From contig NZ_CP041188.1 of assembly GCF_006517235.1 (NCBI RefSeq), positions 992,001-1,056,000 on the forward strand: DNA of 64,000 nt, in the 5' to 3' direction. Below, one piece after another: positions 8,893-17,214 of the stretch. The stretch's first letter is position 1. Every line of letters begins with the position of its first letter. The notes under the pieces were generated by a model. It worked only from the letters and a program-made list of their open reading frames with translations. It made no database searches and had not been told where the DNA came from. Origin of the DNA: Pseudarthrobacter sp. NIBRBAC000502772 (GTDB lineage Bacteria > Actinomycetota > Actinomycetes > Actinomycetales > Micrococcaceae). The position numbers and the translations under genes are program-made.

Positions 8893-8960
8893 CCCCATCG
8901 CTTGCTCCGTAGCGGCCCTTTTGGGGCTTCAAAACGGCCGTTACGGAGCAACCGATGGGG
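8893..8960. repeat. Dispersed palindromic repeat, complete copy
   Basis: CCCCATCG, TTGCTCCGT and CGGCCCTTTTG on the left arm are mirrored by CAAAACGGCCG, TACGGAGCAA and CGATGGGG on the right, with a loop of about six bases. The same element occurs at 36113-36174 and in half at 4-30, always between genes, so it is a repeat family and probably serves as a transcription terminator too. Confidence 0.75.
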
Positions 8961-9061
8961 AAAAGCAGGCAAACGGCACGTGAATCTTCTCACCAAAAGA
9001 GATTCGAACCGAAACATTTGACGCTGGCAAACCAATGTGTCACGCGCGCGCAATCAGCTAA

Positions 9062-9075
9062 TGTAAGCGCTTGCA
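9062..9075. promoter_or_regulatory. LacI-type operator TGTAAGCGCTTGCA before levansucrase
   Basis: The 14 bases are identical to the operator at 15750-15763 before the sugar importer. The core AAGCGCTT is a perfect palindrome with a central CpG. TAATGT at 9059-9064 could be an overlapping -10, but I see no good -35. Confidence 0.65.
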
Positions 9076-9328
9076 TCAAATGTCTGACATGTGGCATTTC
9101 GGTCGTGAAACACGGTTTGGCAGGCCCTCGCCGGGTGCCTAGCGTAGAGGCGGGCCAGGGAAGAGATATCGTTCCTGGCCACGCACGGGGCCCTACCCAA
9201 GCCCCGTATCCCTCGATACAACGGCGTCCTCGATGACGCCTGTTGTGTCGTCGGGTCGCTGGAGTTTCGGGGAACAGGGCACCAGCCCGCCTTCCACGAA
9301 TAGTTACAACTCCGCGAGAAGAGCAAAA

Positions 9329-10924
9329 ATGCACAAGCACCCCCAACCTGTCCGGATGCTGCGGTGGCGCCCTGCCGCCGCGGCACTGGCTGCAGCCGTA
9401 GTGGCATCGGTCTTCCTGGCCGTTCCCTCAGCGCAGGCCAACGAGCCGGCGGATCCGCCGGCCGCGCAGCAGATGCCGGCCCCCACCCCGGGCTTCCCCC
9501 TGCCCAGCACGCACAGCCAGCAGGCCTATGACCCGGCGTCGGACTTCACCTCGAAGTGGACCCGCGCGGACGCCAAGCAGATCATGGCCCAAAGCGACTC
9601 CACAGTGGCTCCCGGCGTGAACTCCATGAGCCCGGACGTCACCATGCCGGAGATCCCCGAAGACTTCCCCGCCATGAATGACGACGTCTGGGTCTGGGAC
9701 ACCTGGTCCCTCACGGACGAAAACGCGAACCAGATCAGCTACAAGGGCTGGGACGTCATCTTCTCCCTCGTCGCCGACCGCGACGCTGGCTACGGCTTCG
9801 ACCAGCGCCACTGGAACGCCCGGATCGGCTACTTCTTCCGCAAGACCAACGCTGACCCGGCCACGGACAAGTGGAACTACGGCGGACACGTCTTCGCTGA
9901 CGGCGCGTCCATCGGCAACACCGAGTGGTCCGGTTCCACCCGCCTGATGCAGGGCGACCACGTCAACGTGTTCTACACGGCCACCACGTTCTACGACGTG
10001 GCCGAGCGGAACGCCGGCGGCGGCGGCATCGCCCCTGACGCTGCCATCGCCAAGGCGCTCGGCAACATCCACGCCGACCAAAACGGCGTCACCTTCGACG
10101 GTTTCACGCACACCAAGCTCCTTGAGCCCGACGGCGAGATGTACCAGAACAAGGCCCAGAACCCCGGCTTCGCCTTCCGCGATCCGTACACGTTTGAGGA
10201 CCCGGCACACCCCGGCAAGACCTACATGGTCTTCGAAGGCAACACCGGCGGCACCCGTGGAGAATACGAGTGCAAGGCCGAGGACCTCGGCTACCAGCCG
10301 GGAGACCCCAACGCCGAGAGCCTCAACGAGGTCAACAGCATCGGGGCCTACTACCAGACAGCCAACGTTGGCCTGGCAGTCGCGGACAACAAGGACCTGA
10401 CCAAGTGGTCCTTCCTGCCGCCTATCCTGTCCGCGAACTGCGTCAACGACCAGACGGAACGCCCGCAGATCTTCATCCAGAACGAAGGCGGCAAGAACAA
10501 GTACTACCTGTTCACCATCAGCCACCAGTTCACCTACGCGGCCGGAATGCGCGGCCCTGACGGCGTCTACGGCTTCGCCGGCGACGGCATCCGGTCGGAC
10601 TACCAGCCGATGAACAACAGCGGCCTGGCCCTGGCCTCGCCGACGGACCTGAACCTGCCGTCCGAATCCCCGGAAAGGCCAACCCCCAGCCAGAATGGCC
10701 GGCAGTTCCAGGCCTATTCGCACTACGTGCAGCCGGGCGGCCTCGTGCAGTCCTTCATCGACAACGTGAACGGTGTCCGCGGCGGATCCCTGTCACCCAC
10801 CGTGAAGATCAACTTCCGCGACGGAATTTCACAGGTTGACCGCACCTTCGGCCAGAACGGCCTTGGCCCGTTCGGCTACCTGCCCACCAACCTCAACGTC
10901 GGCGGTGCCGGCCACTACAAGTGA
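9329..10924 (+). CDS. sacB: Levansucrase (GH68), secreted
   Basis: Splits sucrose and transfers fructose to growing levan outside the cell. It has 531 residues, with a Sec signal whose likely cleavage follows AQA at residue 37. GH68 catalytic residues are all present: nucleophile Asp124 in VWDTWSL, stabiliser Asp285 in FRDP and acid/base Glu377 in TERPQ. I chose ATG 9329 because it puts a charged n-region directly before the hydrophobic core; ATG 9356 is a possible alternative, and the earlier in-frame start at 9233 adds an implausible leader. It is monocistronic or ends at the hairpin 10992-11024, with a levanase gene next. The AAGCGCTT operator upstream links its control to the importer at 15868. 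Confidence 0.9.
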   Translation: MHKHPQPVRMLRWRPAAAALAAAVVASVFLAVPSAQANEPADPPAAQQMPAPTPGFPLPSTHSQQAYDPASDFTSKWTRADAKQIMAQSDSTVAPGVNSMSPDVTMPEIPEDFPAMNDDVWVWDTWSLTDENANQISYKGWDVIFSLVADRDAGYGFDQRHWNARIGYFFRKTNADPATDKWNYGGHVFADGASIGNTEWSGSTRLMQGDHVNVFYTATTFYDVAERNAGGGGIAPDAAIAKALGNIHADQNGVTFDGFTHTKLLEPDGEMYQNKAQNPGFAFRDPYTFEDPAHPGKTYMVFEGNTGGTRGEYECKAEDLGYQPGDPNAESLNEVNSIGAYYQTANVGLAVADNKDLTKWSFLPPILSANCVNDQTERPQIFIQNEGGKNKYYLFTISHQFTYAAGMRGPDGVYGFAGDGIRSDYQPMNNSGLALASPTDLNLPSESPERPTPSQNGRQFQAYSHYVQPGGLVQSFIDNVNGVRGGSLSPTVKINFRDGISQVDRTFGQNGLGPFGYLPTNLNVGGAGHYK

Positions 10925-10991
10925 CCGGCATTACCGGTGACCGGCACCAGCAGTAGCCAGCACCTCCCCTGACCGGGGCGAAATCAGTAAA

Positions 10992-11024
10992 CGGGGACGT
11001 CCGTGACATTCACGGGCGTCCCCG
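10992..11024 (+). terminator. Hairpin between levansucrase and levanase
   Basis: A 15-bp stem (10992-11006 with 11010-11024, one G-U pair) encloses a three-base loop and is followed by CTCAAATTTTA. It covers the GTG at 11003, which argues against that start for the levanase. Confidence 0.65.
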
Positions 11025-11044
11025 CCTCAAATTTTAGGATCCCC

Positions 11045-12721
11045 ATGCTTTTCTTCGCCGCTTCCCGGCCGCACCTGAGCAGCCCGGACAGACGCAGGTC
11101 CAGCAGACCGGCCCTTTCCGCCGTCGTCGCCCTGCTCCTGGCGGTGACAGCCGCCGGCTGCACCCCTGATTCGCAGAACGTGAATCCCGACGCCGGGAGC
11201 CACCCTCCTGAGGGTTCCTCCCAAGGTGCCGCAACGCCGTCGGCCGGCGATCCCTGGCGTCCTGCGGCGCACCTGACGCCGTCAAAGAACTGGATGAATG
11301 ATCCCAACGGCCTGGTGTACGAAGACGGCACCTACCACGCGTTCTACCAGTACAATCCGAAGGGCAACGACTGGGGCAACATGTCCTGGGGCCATTCCAC
11401 CAGCACCGACCTGGTGCACTGGGAGGAAGAACCGGTGGCCATGGAGGCCACGGAGACCGAGGAAATCTTCTCCGGCTCGATCGTGGTGGACACTGACAAC
11501 ACCTCGGGGCTGGGCAGCAAGGACCAGCCGGCCATGGTCGCCCTATATACGAGTGCGTACAAGGAAAATGCCCCGCTGCCCAAGGGCTCCCAGGCCCAGT
11601 CCGTCGCGTACAGCCTTGACCACGGCCGCACCTGGAAGAAGTACCAGGACAATCCGGTGGTGGATCTGCAACCCTCTTCGCTGAACTTCCGCGATCCCAA
11701 AGTCACCTGGTACGAGCCGGGACAATACTGGGTCATGACCACCGTCGTGGCCGACGACCACGTGGTGAAGCTCTATAAATCCAAGGACCTGCTGCACTGG
11801 GACTTCCTCAGCGACTTCTCCGGTGTCGGCGCCCAGGGCGGACTGTGGGAGATGCCTGAACTCCTGGAGGTTCCCGTCGAAGGGACCAACGAGCGGCGCT
11901 GGGTCATGCTCCTCAGCATCAACCCAGGGGGCATAGCCGGCGGCTCAGGGATGCAGTACTTCACGGGAGAGTTCGACGGCGTGACGTTCCGCGCCCAGGG
12001 TGCCGCCAGTCCGGACGCTCCGCTGCAGGACCACCAATGGGTGGATTACGGCGCGGACTTCTACGCCGCCACCACCATCTCCGGAGCCCCCGGCGGCAAG
12101 CCCGTCCTCTTCGGCTGGATGGGGAACTGGGACTACGCCCAGAAGATGCCCACCACCCCGTGGCGCGGCGCCATGGCAATTCCCCGCGAACTGACGCTCT
12201 CCGGTGGCAGCAGCAACGGTAACGACGACGGCGGCAGGCCCGCCTTGCGCTCGTCCATCGCCGCTGCCCCCGCTGGAGTTTTGTCCAGCGGAGCTGCCTC
12301 CGAGCGGCAACTCACCGTTGCCGATGAAAGCAAGCCGCTGGGGGAGGACTTCTCCTCCAGGTCCCAACTCCTTGATGTTGAACTGACACCGGACGGTGCT
12401 GCGGAGGCCGGAATCAACCTGCGCGGGCTCAAGATCCGCTACCAGGCGCAGTCCGGCACGCTGACGGTTGACCGGTCCGGGGCAGGGACCTCAAACTTTT
12501 CGGACAAGTTCAGCCCCTACCACCAGGTGAGCGTCCCACTGGTGGACGGAAAACTGAAGCTGCGGATCCTGCTCGATACCTCCTCGGTGGAAGTGTTCGC
12601 CCCCGGAAGCGGCACTGTTGTCACAGACCTTTTCCTGCCCGACTGGTCCACCACTGACACGTCGGTGTTCAGCGAAGGCGGAAAGACCGGATTCACGCTG
12701 ACCGGCCGGAAGCTGGCCTGA
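11045..12721 (+). CDS. sacC: GH32 levanase/exo-fructanase lipoprotein
   Basis: Predicted extracellular lipid-anchored enzyme of 558 residues that releases fructose from levan or inulin. A lipobox ends AVTAAGC with Cys39. GH32 residues are Asp86 in WMNDPNG, Asp217 in FRDP and Glu269 in WEMPE; the usual Cys after the acid/base Glu is Met. A C-terminal GH32 sandwich contains LDTSSVEVFAPG near residue 515. ATG 11045 was preferred to GTG 11003, which lies inside a hairpin. Beside levansucrase it suggests a make-and-recover levan cycle whose products feed the ABC importers (inference). Confidence 0.86.
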   Translation: MLFFAASRPHLSSPDRRRSSRPALSAVVALLLAVTAAGCTPDSQNVNPDAGSHPPEGSSQGAATPSAGDPWRPAAHLTPSKNWMNDPNGLVYEDGTYHAFYQYNPKGNDWGNMSWGHSTSTDLVHWEEEPVAMEATETEEIFSGSIVVDTDNTSGLGSKDQPAMVALYTSAYKENAPLPKGSQAQSVAYSLDHGRTWKKYQDNPVVDLQPSSLNFRDPKVTWYEPGQYWVMTTVVADDHVVKLYKSKDLLHWDFLSDFSGVGAQGGLWEMPELLEVPVEGTNERRWVMLLSINPGGIAGGSGMQYFTGEFDGVTFRAQGAASPDAPLQDHQWVDYGADFYAATTISGAPGGKPVLFGWMGNWDYAQKMPTTPWRGAMAIPRELTLSGGSSNGNDDGGRPALRSSIAAAPAGVLSSGAASERQLTVADESKPLGEDFSSRSQLLDVELTPDGAAEAGINLRGLKIRYQAQSGTLTVDRSGAGTSNFSDKFSPYHQVSVPLVDGKLKLRILLDTSSVEVFAPGSGTVVTDLFLPDWSTTDTSVFSEGGKTGFTLTGRKLA

Positions 12722-12792
12722 CTCGCCACGGATTCCCGTGCGTTCCCACACGCAGGGGATAGGGTTGGGAACAACAGAAGGGGAAGTGTCTG

Positions 12793-13275
12793 ATGGAATA
12801 CCAGAACCCACAACCCGATGCGGGCGTCGAGCGCCAGCATGCTAACAGCAACCATGCCGCCAGCCAGGCGCCCGTTCCCGGTCACGGCCGCACCGTGATC
12901 GCTGAGACCGCCGTGGCAAAAGTTGCCGGCATTGCTGCCCGTGCCGTGCCCGGCGTCTATTCTTTGGGGTCGGCTCCGTCGCGTGCGCTGGGAGCCATCC
13001 GGGACGCCGTCGGCAGTTCGGACCACGCTGCAGGCGTCCGTGCCGAGGTGGGTGAGACGCAGGTGGCGGTGGACATCAGCCTGGTGGCCTCCTACGGGTC
13101 GCCCCTGCATTCGCTGGCCGATCAGGTCAGGGCAGCCGTTTACCGCGCGGTCGAGGAACTCGTCGGCCTGCAGGTCATTGAGGTGAACGTCGAAATAACC
13201 GATGTCTATGTGGCGCCGCCGGCGAAGGCCGGAGCCCCCGCCATCGCCGTCGCCGAGAGGGAGGCACTGCTGTGA
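12793..13275 (+). CDS. Asp23/Gls24 family envelope stress protein
   Basis: 160 residues. The central Asp23 domain (about residues 33-140) includes the TVIAETAVAKVAGIAARAVPG opening region and the VDISLVASYGSPL strand. The N- and C-termini are low-complexity. AAGGGGAAG lies before the ATG. It leads a compact five-gene operon with two further Asp23-related genes and membrane anchors. In Firmicutes Asp23 coats the membrane through AmaP; a similar membrane-associated role is inferred here. Confidence 0.85.
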   Translation: MEYQNPQPDAGVERQHANSNHAASQAPVPGHGRTVIAETAVAKVAGIAARAVPGVYSLGSAPSRALGAIRDAVGSSDHAAGVRAEVGETQVAVDISLVASYGSPLHSLADQVRAAVYRAVEELVGLQVIEVNVEITDVYVAPPAKAGAPAIAVAEREALL

Positions 13276-13463
13276 ATCTGACCGTTGTGGGCATCGCCAT
13301 GGGCGCCTTCGTGGCGTTTATGTCCTTCCAGTTCGGGCTGTGGGGCTTCCTGGTCTCGCTCCTCTTTATGGCCATCGGCGCCCTCCTGGGCCGCGCAGCG
13401 GAAGGGAAACTGGACCTGCGCGGCGTCCTGGATGCCATCATCGGCCGGCGCTCCTCGTCATGA
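13272..13463 (+). CDS. Small membrane protein, DUF2273-like
   Basis: 63 residues with two hydrophobic segments (about 4-20 and 22-40) and the amphipathic end GRAAEGKLDLRGVLDAIIGRR. This architecture and its place after an Asp23 gene match the DUF2273 small integral membrane proteins of alkaline-shock operons. GTG 13272 overlaps the previous TGA, and its own stop overlaps the next ATG. Confidence 0.75.
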   Translation: MNLTVVGIAMGAFVAFMSFQFGLWGFLVSLLFMAIGALLGRAAEGKLDLRGVLDAIIGRRSSS

Positions 13464-13837
13464 CGTCAGCCGCACCGATCCAGGGCCGGGTCCTGAGCGG
13501 CCACAACCGCATCAGCACGCAGGCACTGACCAGCCTTGCCAGGACAGCGGCCGCGGAGGCCCTCGGTGTGGATCCCCATGATGTCCGGGCGGACTGGACG
13601 GACGACGACGGTCTGCTGGCGTTATCGCTGGTGTCACCTATCAGGATCCCGCCCCTGGCCACCGTGCTCAGGGACGCAGGCCGGGTCGCCACATTCGGCG
13701 GTTCCATTTGGGACCGGACGGTTGATGCCAAAGCCAGGATCCTTTCGACGGTCACGGCCCTCAGCGGTGCCCGTCTGAGCAGGGTGGATATCCGTATCAG
13801 CGGCGTTAAGCCGATCGAGGGAGGCAGGGTCCAGTGA
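13460..13837 (+). CDS. Second Asp23-like protein
   Basis: 125 residues. The sequence ISTQALTSLARTAAAEALGV aligns in pattern with the start of an Asp23 domain, and the C-terminal part LSRVDIRISGV matches its last strand. It is shorter and more divergent than the first copy. ATG 13460 overlaps the stop of the small membrane protein. It probably partners the first Asp23 protein at the membrane (inference). Confidence 0.7.
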   Translation: MTSAAPIQGRVLSGHNRISTQALTSLARTAAAEALGVDPHDVRADWTDDDGLLALSLVSPIRIPPLATVLRDAGRVATFGGSIWDRTVDAKARILSTVTALSGARLSRVDIRISGVKPIEGGRVQ

Positions 13838-14496
13838 GCGGCGGAACAGTGGACGGGGACCTGGCGGATTCGAGGCCAACAAGCCGCGCCCGGGCCCAGC
13901 CGCAACCTGACATGCGCAGGGTCGTTTACCGGGAAACCCATTCCACCCGGGCAGCGGTGGCAACAGTGGCGGCCGTACTGGTAATGGGACTGGCCGGCTA
14001 CGGTCTTCTCGAAGCGGCCGTGCACGCCATCGGACAGCCGGCTTGGCTGATCGAACCACAGCTGGCGGCGGAGCGCATCATTGCACTTCCGGCGGGTATC
14101 CCGCCGTTGCTGCTCGGTGCGAGCGGCGCCGTCGTAGCGATGGTGGGACTGTTTTTCCTGCTCAACGCCATCCTGCCGGGAAGACGCGCCCGGCACGTGC
14201 TGAACGGCACCACGCTGAACGGCACCGGATCTTCGTCCGCCGTGGTGGTCGATGACGAGGTCATCGCTTCCGCCCTGGCACGCAGCGCACGGCTCGTTGC
14301 CAATGTCACCCCGGAGCAGGTCATGGTGGTGGTGTCCCGGCGGCAGATTATCGTCAACGTGCGCCCCACCTCAGGGGTTCCAGTAGCGGAAGCGGCGGTG
14401 CTGGCCGCAGTCCAGGACGAACTCAGCGGGATGTCTCTGGTCCCGGAACCTGACGTCCGCGTGAACATTTCCACCGTAGGAGTGATTGGAGCATGA
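13834..14496 (+). CDS. DUF6286-type membrane protein of the Asp23 cluster
   Basis: 220 residues. A basic, Pro-rich N-terminus (about 1-38) is followed by two hydrophobic segments (about 42-65 and 88-112) and a soluble domain with the LNGTTLNG and VDDEVIASALARSARLV segments, as in actinobacterial DUF6286 proteins encoded next to Asp23. Function is unknown; the topology suggests a membrane anchor with a cytoplasmic beta-rich domain. It overlaps both neighbours by four bases. Confidence 0.7.
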   Translation: MSGGTVDGDLADSRPTSRARAQPQPDMRRVVYRETHSTRAAVATVAAVLVMGLAGYGLLEAAVHAIGQPAWLIEPQLAAERIIALPAGIPPLLLGASGAVVAMVGLFFLLNAILPGRRARHVLNGTTLNGTGSSSAVVVDDEVIASALARSARLVANVTPEQVMVVVSRRQIIVNVRPTSGVPVAEAAVLAAVQDELSGMSLVPEPDVRVNISTVGVIGA

Positions 14497-15104
14497 CCGC
14501 CACACCCACGCTCCTCAACAGGATCCTGCTGGGCATCCTCGGACTCAAGCTGCTTGCCGTGGGCATCCTGCTCGTCCTGCTGGCCACCGTTCCACCCGTG
14601 GCAATCTGGTGGCATGCCTGGTCCGGATCAGCCTGGCGCAGCGTCAGCCAGGCCTTCGACAACACCCGCTTTCCGGGACGTCCGGAAAGCTGGCTCTGGA
14701 TTGTGATGGCGCTTGCCCTGGTGGTTCTGATCGGCCTGATGGTTGCCTGGATCGCGCAGCAGGGCAAAGGCCGGAGCAACTTGCTGGTGGCCGAGTACGA
14801 TCCCGGGACAGTTGCCGGGGATGTCCGGATCAGCGGTGGAGTAGCGGAACAGGCGTTGAAGCACGCCTTGGCTGAACGGCCCGATCTGGCGGGTGCCACG
14901 GTGGCTACATACGATGTCCAGGGCGGCCCTGCCTTGAAAATCCGGCTCCAGCCGCGCCAGGGCGTGGCGCCGCATCTCCTTGCGGCCGAGGTCTCTGCCC
15001 TGGTGGACGCCTTGGACCAAGTGGTGGGAAAACGGACACCCGTCCTGATTCACATTGGTGCTGGGGCCAGGACACGGTTCAGCCGCGCTGAGCGCGTCCG
15101 TTAG
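14493..15104 (+). CDS. amaP: AmaP-like alkaline shock membrane anchor protein
   Basis: 203 residues with transmembrane helices at about 11-35 and 68-90 joined by a Trp-rich loop, then a cytoplasmic domain of about 110 residues containing GVAEQALKHALAERPDLAGA. Two N-terminal helices plus a soluble C-terminal domain is the AmaP layout, and the operon context supports it. It is the last of five overlapping genes. AmaP anchors Asp23 in staphylococci; by analogy this protein would tether the two Asp23-like proteins. Confidence 0.7.
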   Translation: MTATPTLLNRILLGILGLKLLAVGILLVLLATVPPVAIWWHAWSGSAWRSVSQAFDNTRFPGRPESWLWIVMALALVVLIGLMVAWIAQQGKGRSNLLVAEYDPGTVAGDVRISGGVAEQALKHALAERPDLAGATVATYDVQGGPALKIRLQPRQGVAPHLLAAEVSALVDALDQVVGKRTPVLIHIGAGARTRFSRAERVR

Positions 15105-15209
15105 TGTGATCCGGGGGACATCTGTTCGTGCCGATGCCGGCGAATTTAGCCAGGCAACGGGCCACCACCACTGCCCGGATGGAATAACCGGGGAATCAAG
15201 GAGAACACC

Positions 15210-15581
15210 ATGAGCGAGCAAGTAACTGGCAGCGGAGCGGCAAACGAAGGCGCGGCAGAAAAGGCCAAGGTATTCGCTGGCGAGGCTGCGGAGAACGTGA
15301 AGGAATTCGCTGGCGAGGCTGCGGAGAACGTGAAGGAATTCGCTGGCGAGGCTGCGGAGAACGTGAAGGAATTCGCTGGCGAGGCTGCGGAGAACGTGAA
15401 GGAATTCGCGGCCGAAGCTGGAGAAAACGTCAAGGAGTTCCTCGACGGCGACGTGGCTGAGAACGCCAAGGAACTCGCTGGCGATGTTGCTGAAAATGCC
15501 AAGGAACTGGCCGGCAGCGTGACCGAGAACGTGAAGGGCTTTGGCGCAAAGATCGCCGGTCTGTTCAAGGGCGGCAAGTAG
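15210..15581 (+). CDS. LEA/apolipoprotein-like 11-residue repeat protein
   Basis: 123 residues, Ala/Glu/Lys-rich with no Cys. After about 22 residues the chain is a run of about nine 11-residue units, consensus FAGEAAENVKE, ending in an amphipathic tail GFGAKIAGLFKGGK. Four units are identical at DNA level. The 11-residue periodicity, acidic and basic residues on opposite helix faces and no signal peptide are like group 3 LEA proteins and lipid-binding amphipathic helices. AAGGAGAACACC precedes the ATG. It follows the Asp23 operon by 105 bases, so a stress or membrane-protective role is plausible (inference). Confidence 0.75.
   Translation: MSEQVTGSGAANEGAAEKAKVFAGEAAENVKEFAGEAAENVKEFAGEAAENVKEFAGEAAENVKEFAAEAGENVKEFLDGDVAENAKELAGDVAENAKELAGSVTENVKGFGAKIAGLFKGGK
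15276..15440 (+). repeat. 33-bp tandem repeat inside the LEA-like gene
   Basis: Four identical 33-bp units start at 15276, 15309, 15342 and 15375, followed by a degenerate fifth at 15408. Each encodes one 11-residue helix unit. Identical adjacent units imply recent expansion by slippage or unequal recombination, so copy number may vary between strains. Confidence 0.9.
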
Positions 15582-15637
15582 GCCCAAGAGTAGAACAACG
15601 GGCTCATATTCCGCGAGCGTAACCGATTGCCGTACCG

Positions 15638-15675
15638 ATATGCCCCTTCAGGAAGTCCTTCCTGAAGGGGCATAT
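15638..15675. terminator. Perfect 38-bp palindrome after the LEA-like gene
   Basis: ATATGCCCCTTCAGGAAG is followed two bases later by its exact reverse complement. It lacks a T run, but its size and place between transcription units fit a terminator. Confidence 0.7.
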
Positions 15676-15749
15676 CTCTGCTCTGGGGACAACTTGAGGT
15701 GCCCCCTTCCGCAGTTCTCCGTCCTAGATCTCCTTTCGGACACGACGTG

Positions 15750-15788
15750 TGTAAGCGCTTGCATTCCTGGCCTGGGCTCGATTAGTGT
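15750..15788 (+). promoter_or_regulatory. Operator TGTAAGCGCTTGCA overlapping promoter of sugar importer
   Basis: The operator (15750-15763) is identical to that before levansucrase. It overlaps a -35 TTGCAT (15760-15765), and 17 bases further is a -10 TAGTGT (15783-15788). Binding of the LacI-family protein encoded at 19384 would occlude the -35. Confidence 0.65.
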
Positions 15789-15867
15789 GTGATTCACACC
15801 ACGTGATGACGTACGTCACCTTAGTCTCACCTGTTGAAGTTCTGTAACTCACCGAGGAGTCCTCAGC

Positions 15868-17205
15868 ATGAAAAACCGCAAATACCTGCTTCCGGTTGCT
15901 GCCACCGGAATTCTGGCACTGTCCCTGACAGCCTGTAGTCCCGGCGGGGGCGGTGGCGGCACCACCGGCAGTGACTGCTCTCCCTACGAGAGTTACGGCA
16001 AGCACGACGGCAAGACCGTCTCCGTCTACTCCACCATCGTGGACATCGAAGCTACCAATCTGGAAACCGCCTGGGCAACGTTTGAGGAATGCACCGGCGC
16101 AACCATCAAGTACGAGGGCAGCAAGGAATTCGAGACCCAGATCGGTGTCCGGGCCAAGGCTGGAAACGCCCCGGACGTCGCCATCTTCCCGCAGCCAGGC
16201 CTCCTGGCCGATCAGGCCAAGGCAGGCGGCCTGAAGCCGGCTCCGAAGGCAGTCTCGGATCTTGTGGACAAGAACTGGTCCGCTGACTGGAAGAAGTACG
16301 GCACGGTGGACGGGACCTTCTATGCGGCACCGATGCTCGCGAACGTCAAGGGTTACGTCTGGTACGCCCCGAAGACGTTCAAGGACAAGGGCTGGGAAGT
16401 TCCCAAGACCTGGGACGAAATGCTGACACTGTCCAAGAAGATCGCCGATGACGGCACCATGAAGCCGTGGTGTGCCGGCTTCGAATCCGGCGAAGCGACT
16501 GGCTGGCCGGGCACTGACTGGGTCGAGGATGTTGTCCTCCGCGCCCAGGGCCCCGAGGTCTACGACCAGTGGGTCACGCACGGAATTCCCTTCAACGACC
16601 CCAAGATTGTGGATGCGCTGAACCAGACCGGCGAGATCCTCCTGAACTCCGACTATGTCAACGGCGGATTTGGCGACGTTCGTTCAATCCTGACCACCGG
16701 CTTCGCGCAGGCAGGTCAGCCCGTCCTCGATGGCCAGTGCGCCATGCACCACCAGGCCAACTTCCAGGCAGCCAACTGGCCGGAAGGGACCGCTGTGGCT
16801 CCCGATGGCGACGTCTGGGCCTTCATGACGCCTCCGATCGACCCCAGCAAGGGCCAGGCAATCACCGGCGGCGGCGAGATGGTGGGCGCTTACAAGGACA
16901 CCCCGGAGACGCAGGCCTTCCTGGCTTACTTGGCCAGCGCCGAGTTCGCCAACAACCGCGTCAAGCTCGGTGGCGTCATCAGTGCCAACAAGGGACTGGA
17001 CCCGGCGAGTGCCCAGACGGAACTCGACAAGCAGTCCATCGCACTGCTCCAGGATCCGGACACCGTCTTCCGCTTCGACGGCTCTGACCTGATGCCGGGC
17101 GCTGTAGGCTCCAACTCCTTCTGGAAGGGCATCGTTGCATGGATCAACGGCACTCCCGCCCAGCAGGTTGCCGACAGCATCGAAGGCAGCTGGCCTAAGA
17201 GCTAA
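15868..17205 (+). CDS. Sugar ABC transporter substrate-binding lipoprotein (CUT1)
   Basis: 445-residue extracellular solute-binding protein family 1 member. The lipobox is LSLTAC with Cys23, followed by a Gly-rich linker. FETQIGVRAKAGNAPDVAIFPQPG and a Trp-rich ligand-lobe (GEATGWPGTDWVED) are typical of the alpha-glucoside/AglE-like branch. GAGGAGTCCTCAGC precedes the ATG. Two permease genes and a LacI gene follow, but no ATPase is encoded; such systems use a shared MsiK/MsmX-type ATPase. The substrate is unknown. The shared operator with levansucrase suggests sucrose or a related sugar (inference). Confidence 0.88.
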   Translation: MKNRKYLLPVAATGILALSLTACSPGGGGGGTTGSDCSPYESYGKHDGKTVSVYSTIVDIEATNLETAWATFEECTGATIKYEGSKEFETQIGVRAKAGNAPDVAIFPQPGLLADQAKAGGLKPAPKAVSDLVDKNWSADWKKYGTVDGTFYAAPMLANVKGYVWYAPKTFKDKGWEVPKTWDEMLTLSKKIADDGTMKPWCAGFESGEATGWPGTDWVEDVVLRAQGPEVYDQWVTHGIPFNDPKIVDALNQTGEILLNSDYVNGGFGDVRSILTTGFAQAGQPVLDGQCAMHHQANFQAANWPEGTAVAPDGDVWAFMTPPIDPSKGQAITGGGEMVGAYKDTPETQAFLAYLASAEFANNRVKLGGVISANKGLDPASAQTELDKQSIALLQDPDTVFRFDGSDLMPGAVGSNSFWKGIVAWINGTPAQQVADSIEGSWPKS

Positions 17206-17214
17206 CCTCCTTCG

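Larger units (their letters stand above)
8873..9328. other. Long intergenic region before levansucrase
   Basis: No gene is supported in these 456 bases. The first part holds the palindromic repeat (8893-8960), which probably ends transcription of the fructan operon. A LacI-type operator lies at 9062-9075. From there to the levansucrase start is an apparent leader of about 250 bases with no recognisable riboswitch or leader peptide. Confidence 0.6.

Noticed and set aside
8893..8960. Insertion-sequence ends
   Set aside because: The palindromes enclose only a six-base loop and no transposase gene is near.
9428..10723. 431-codon minus-strand open frame
   Set aside because: It is antisense to levansucrase, whose three catalytic residues are all present.
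11003..11044. GTG 11003 as levanase start
   Set aside because: It lies inside the hairpin 10992-11024 and would add 14 residues before a normal lipoprotein signal.
15276..15440. 33-bp direct repeats that could suggest a CRISPR array
   Set aside because: The units are contiguous with no spacers, lie in frame inside a coding gene and encode an 11-residue repeat.
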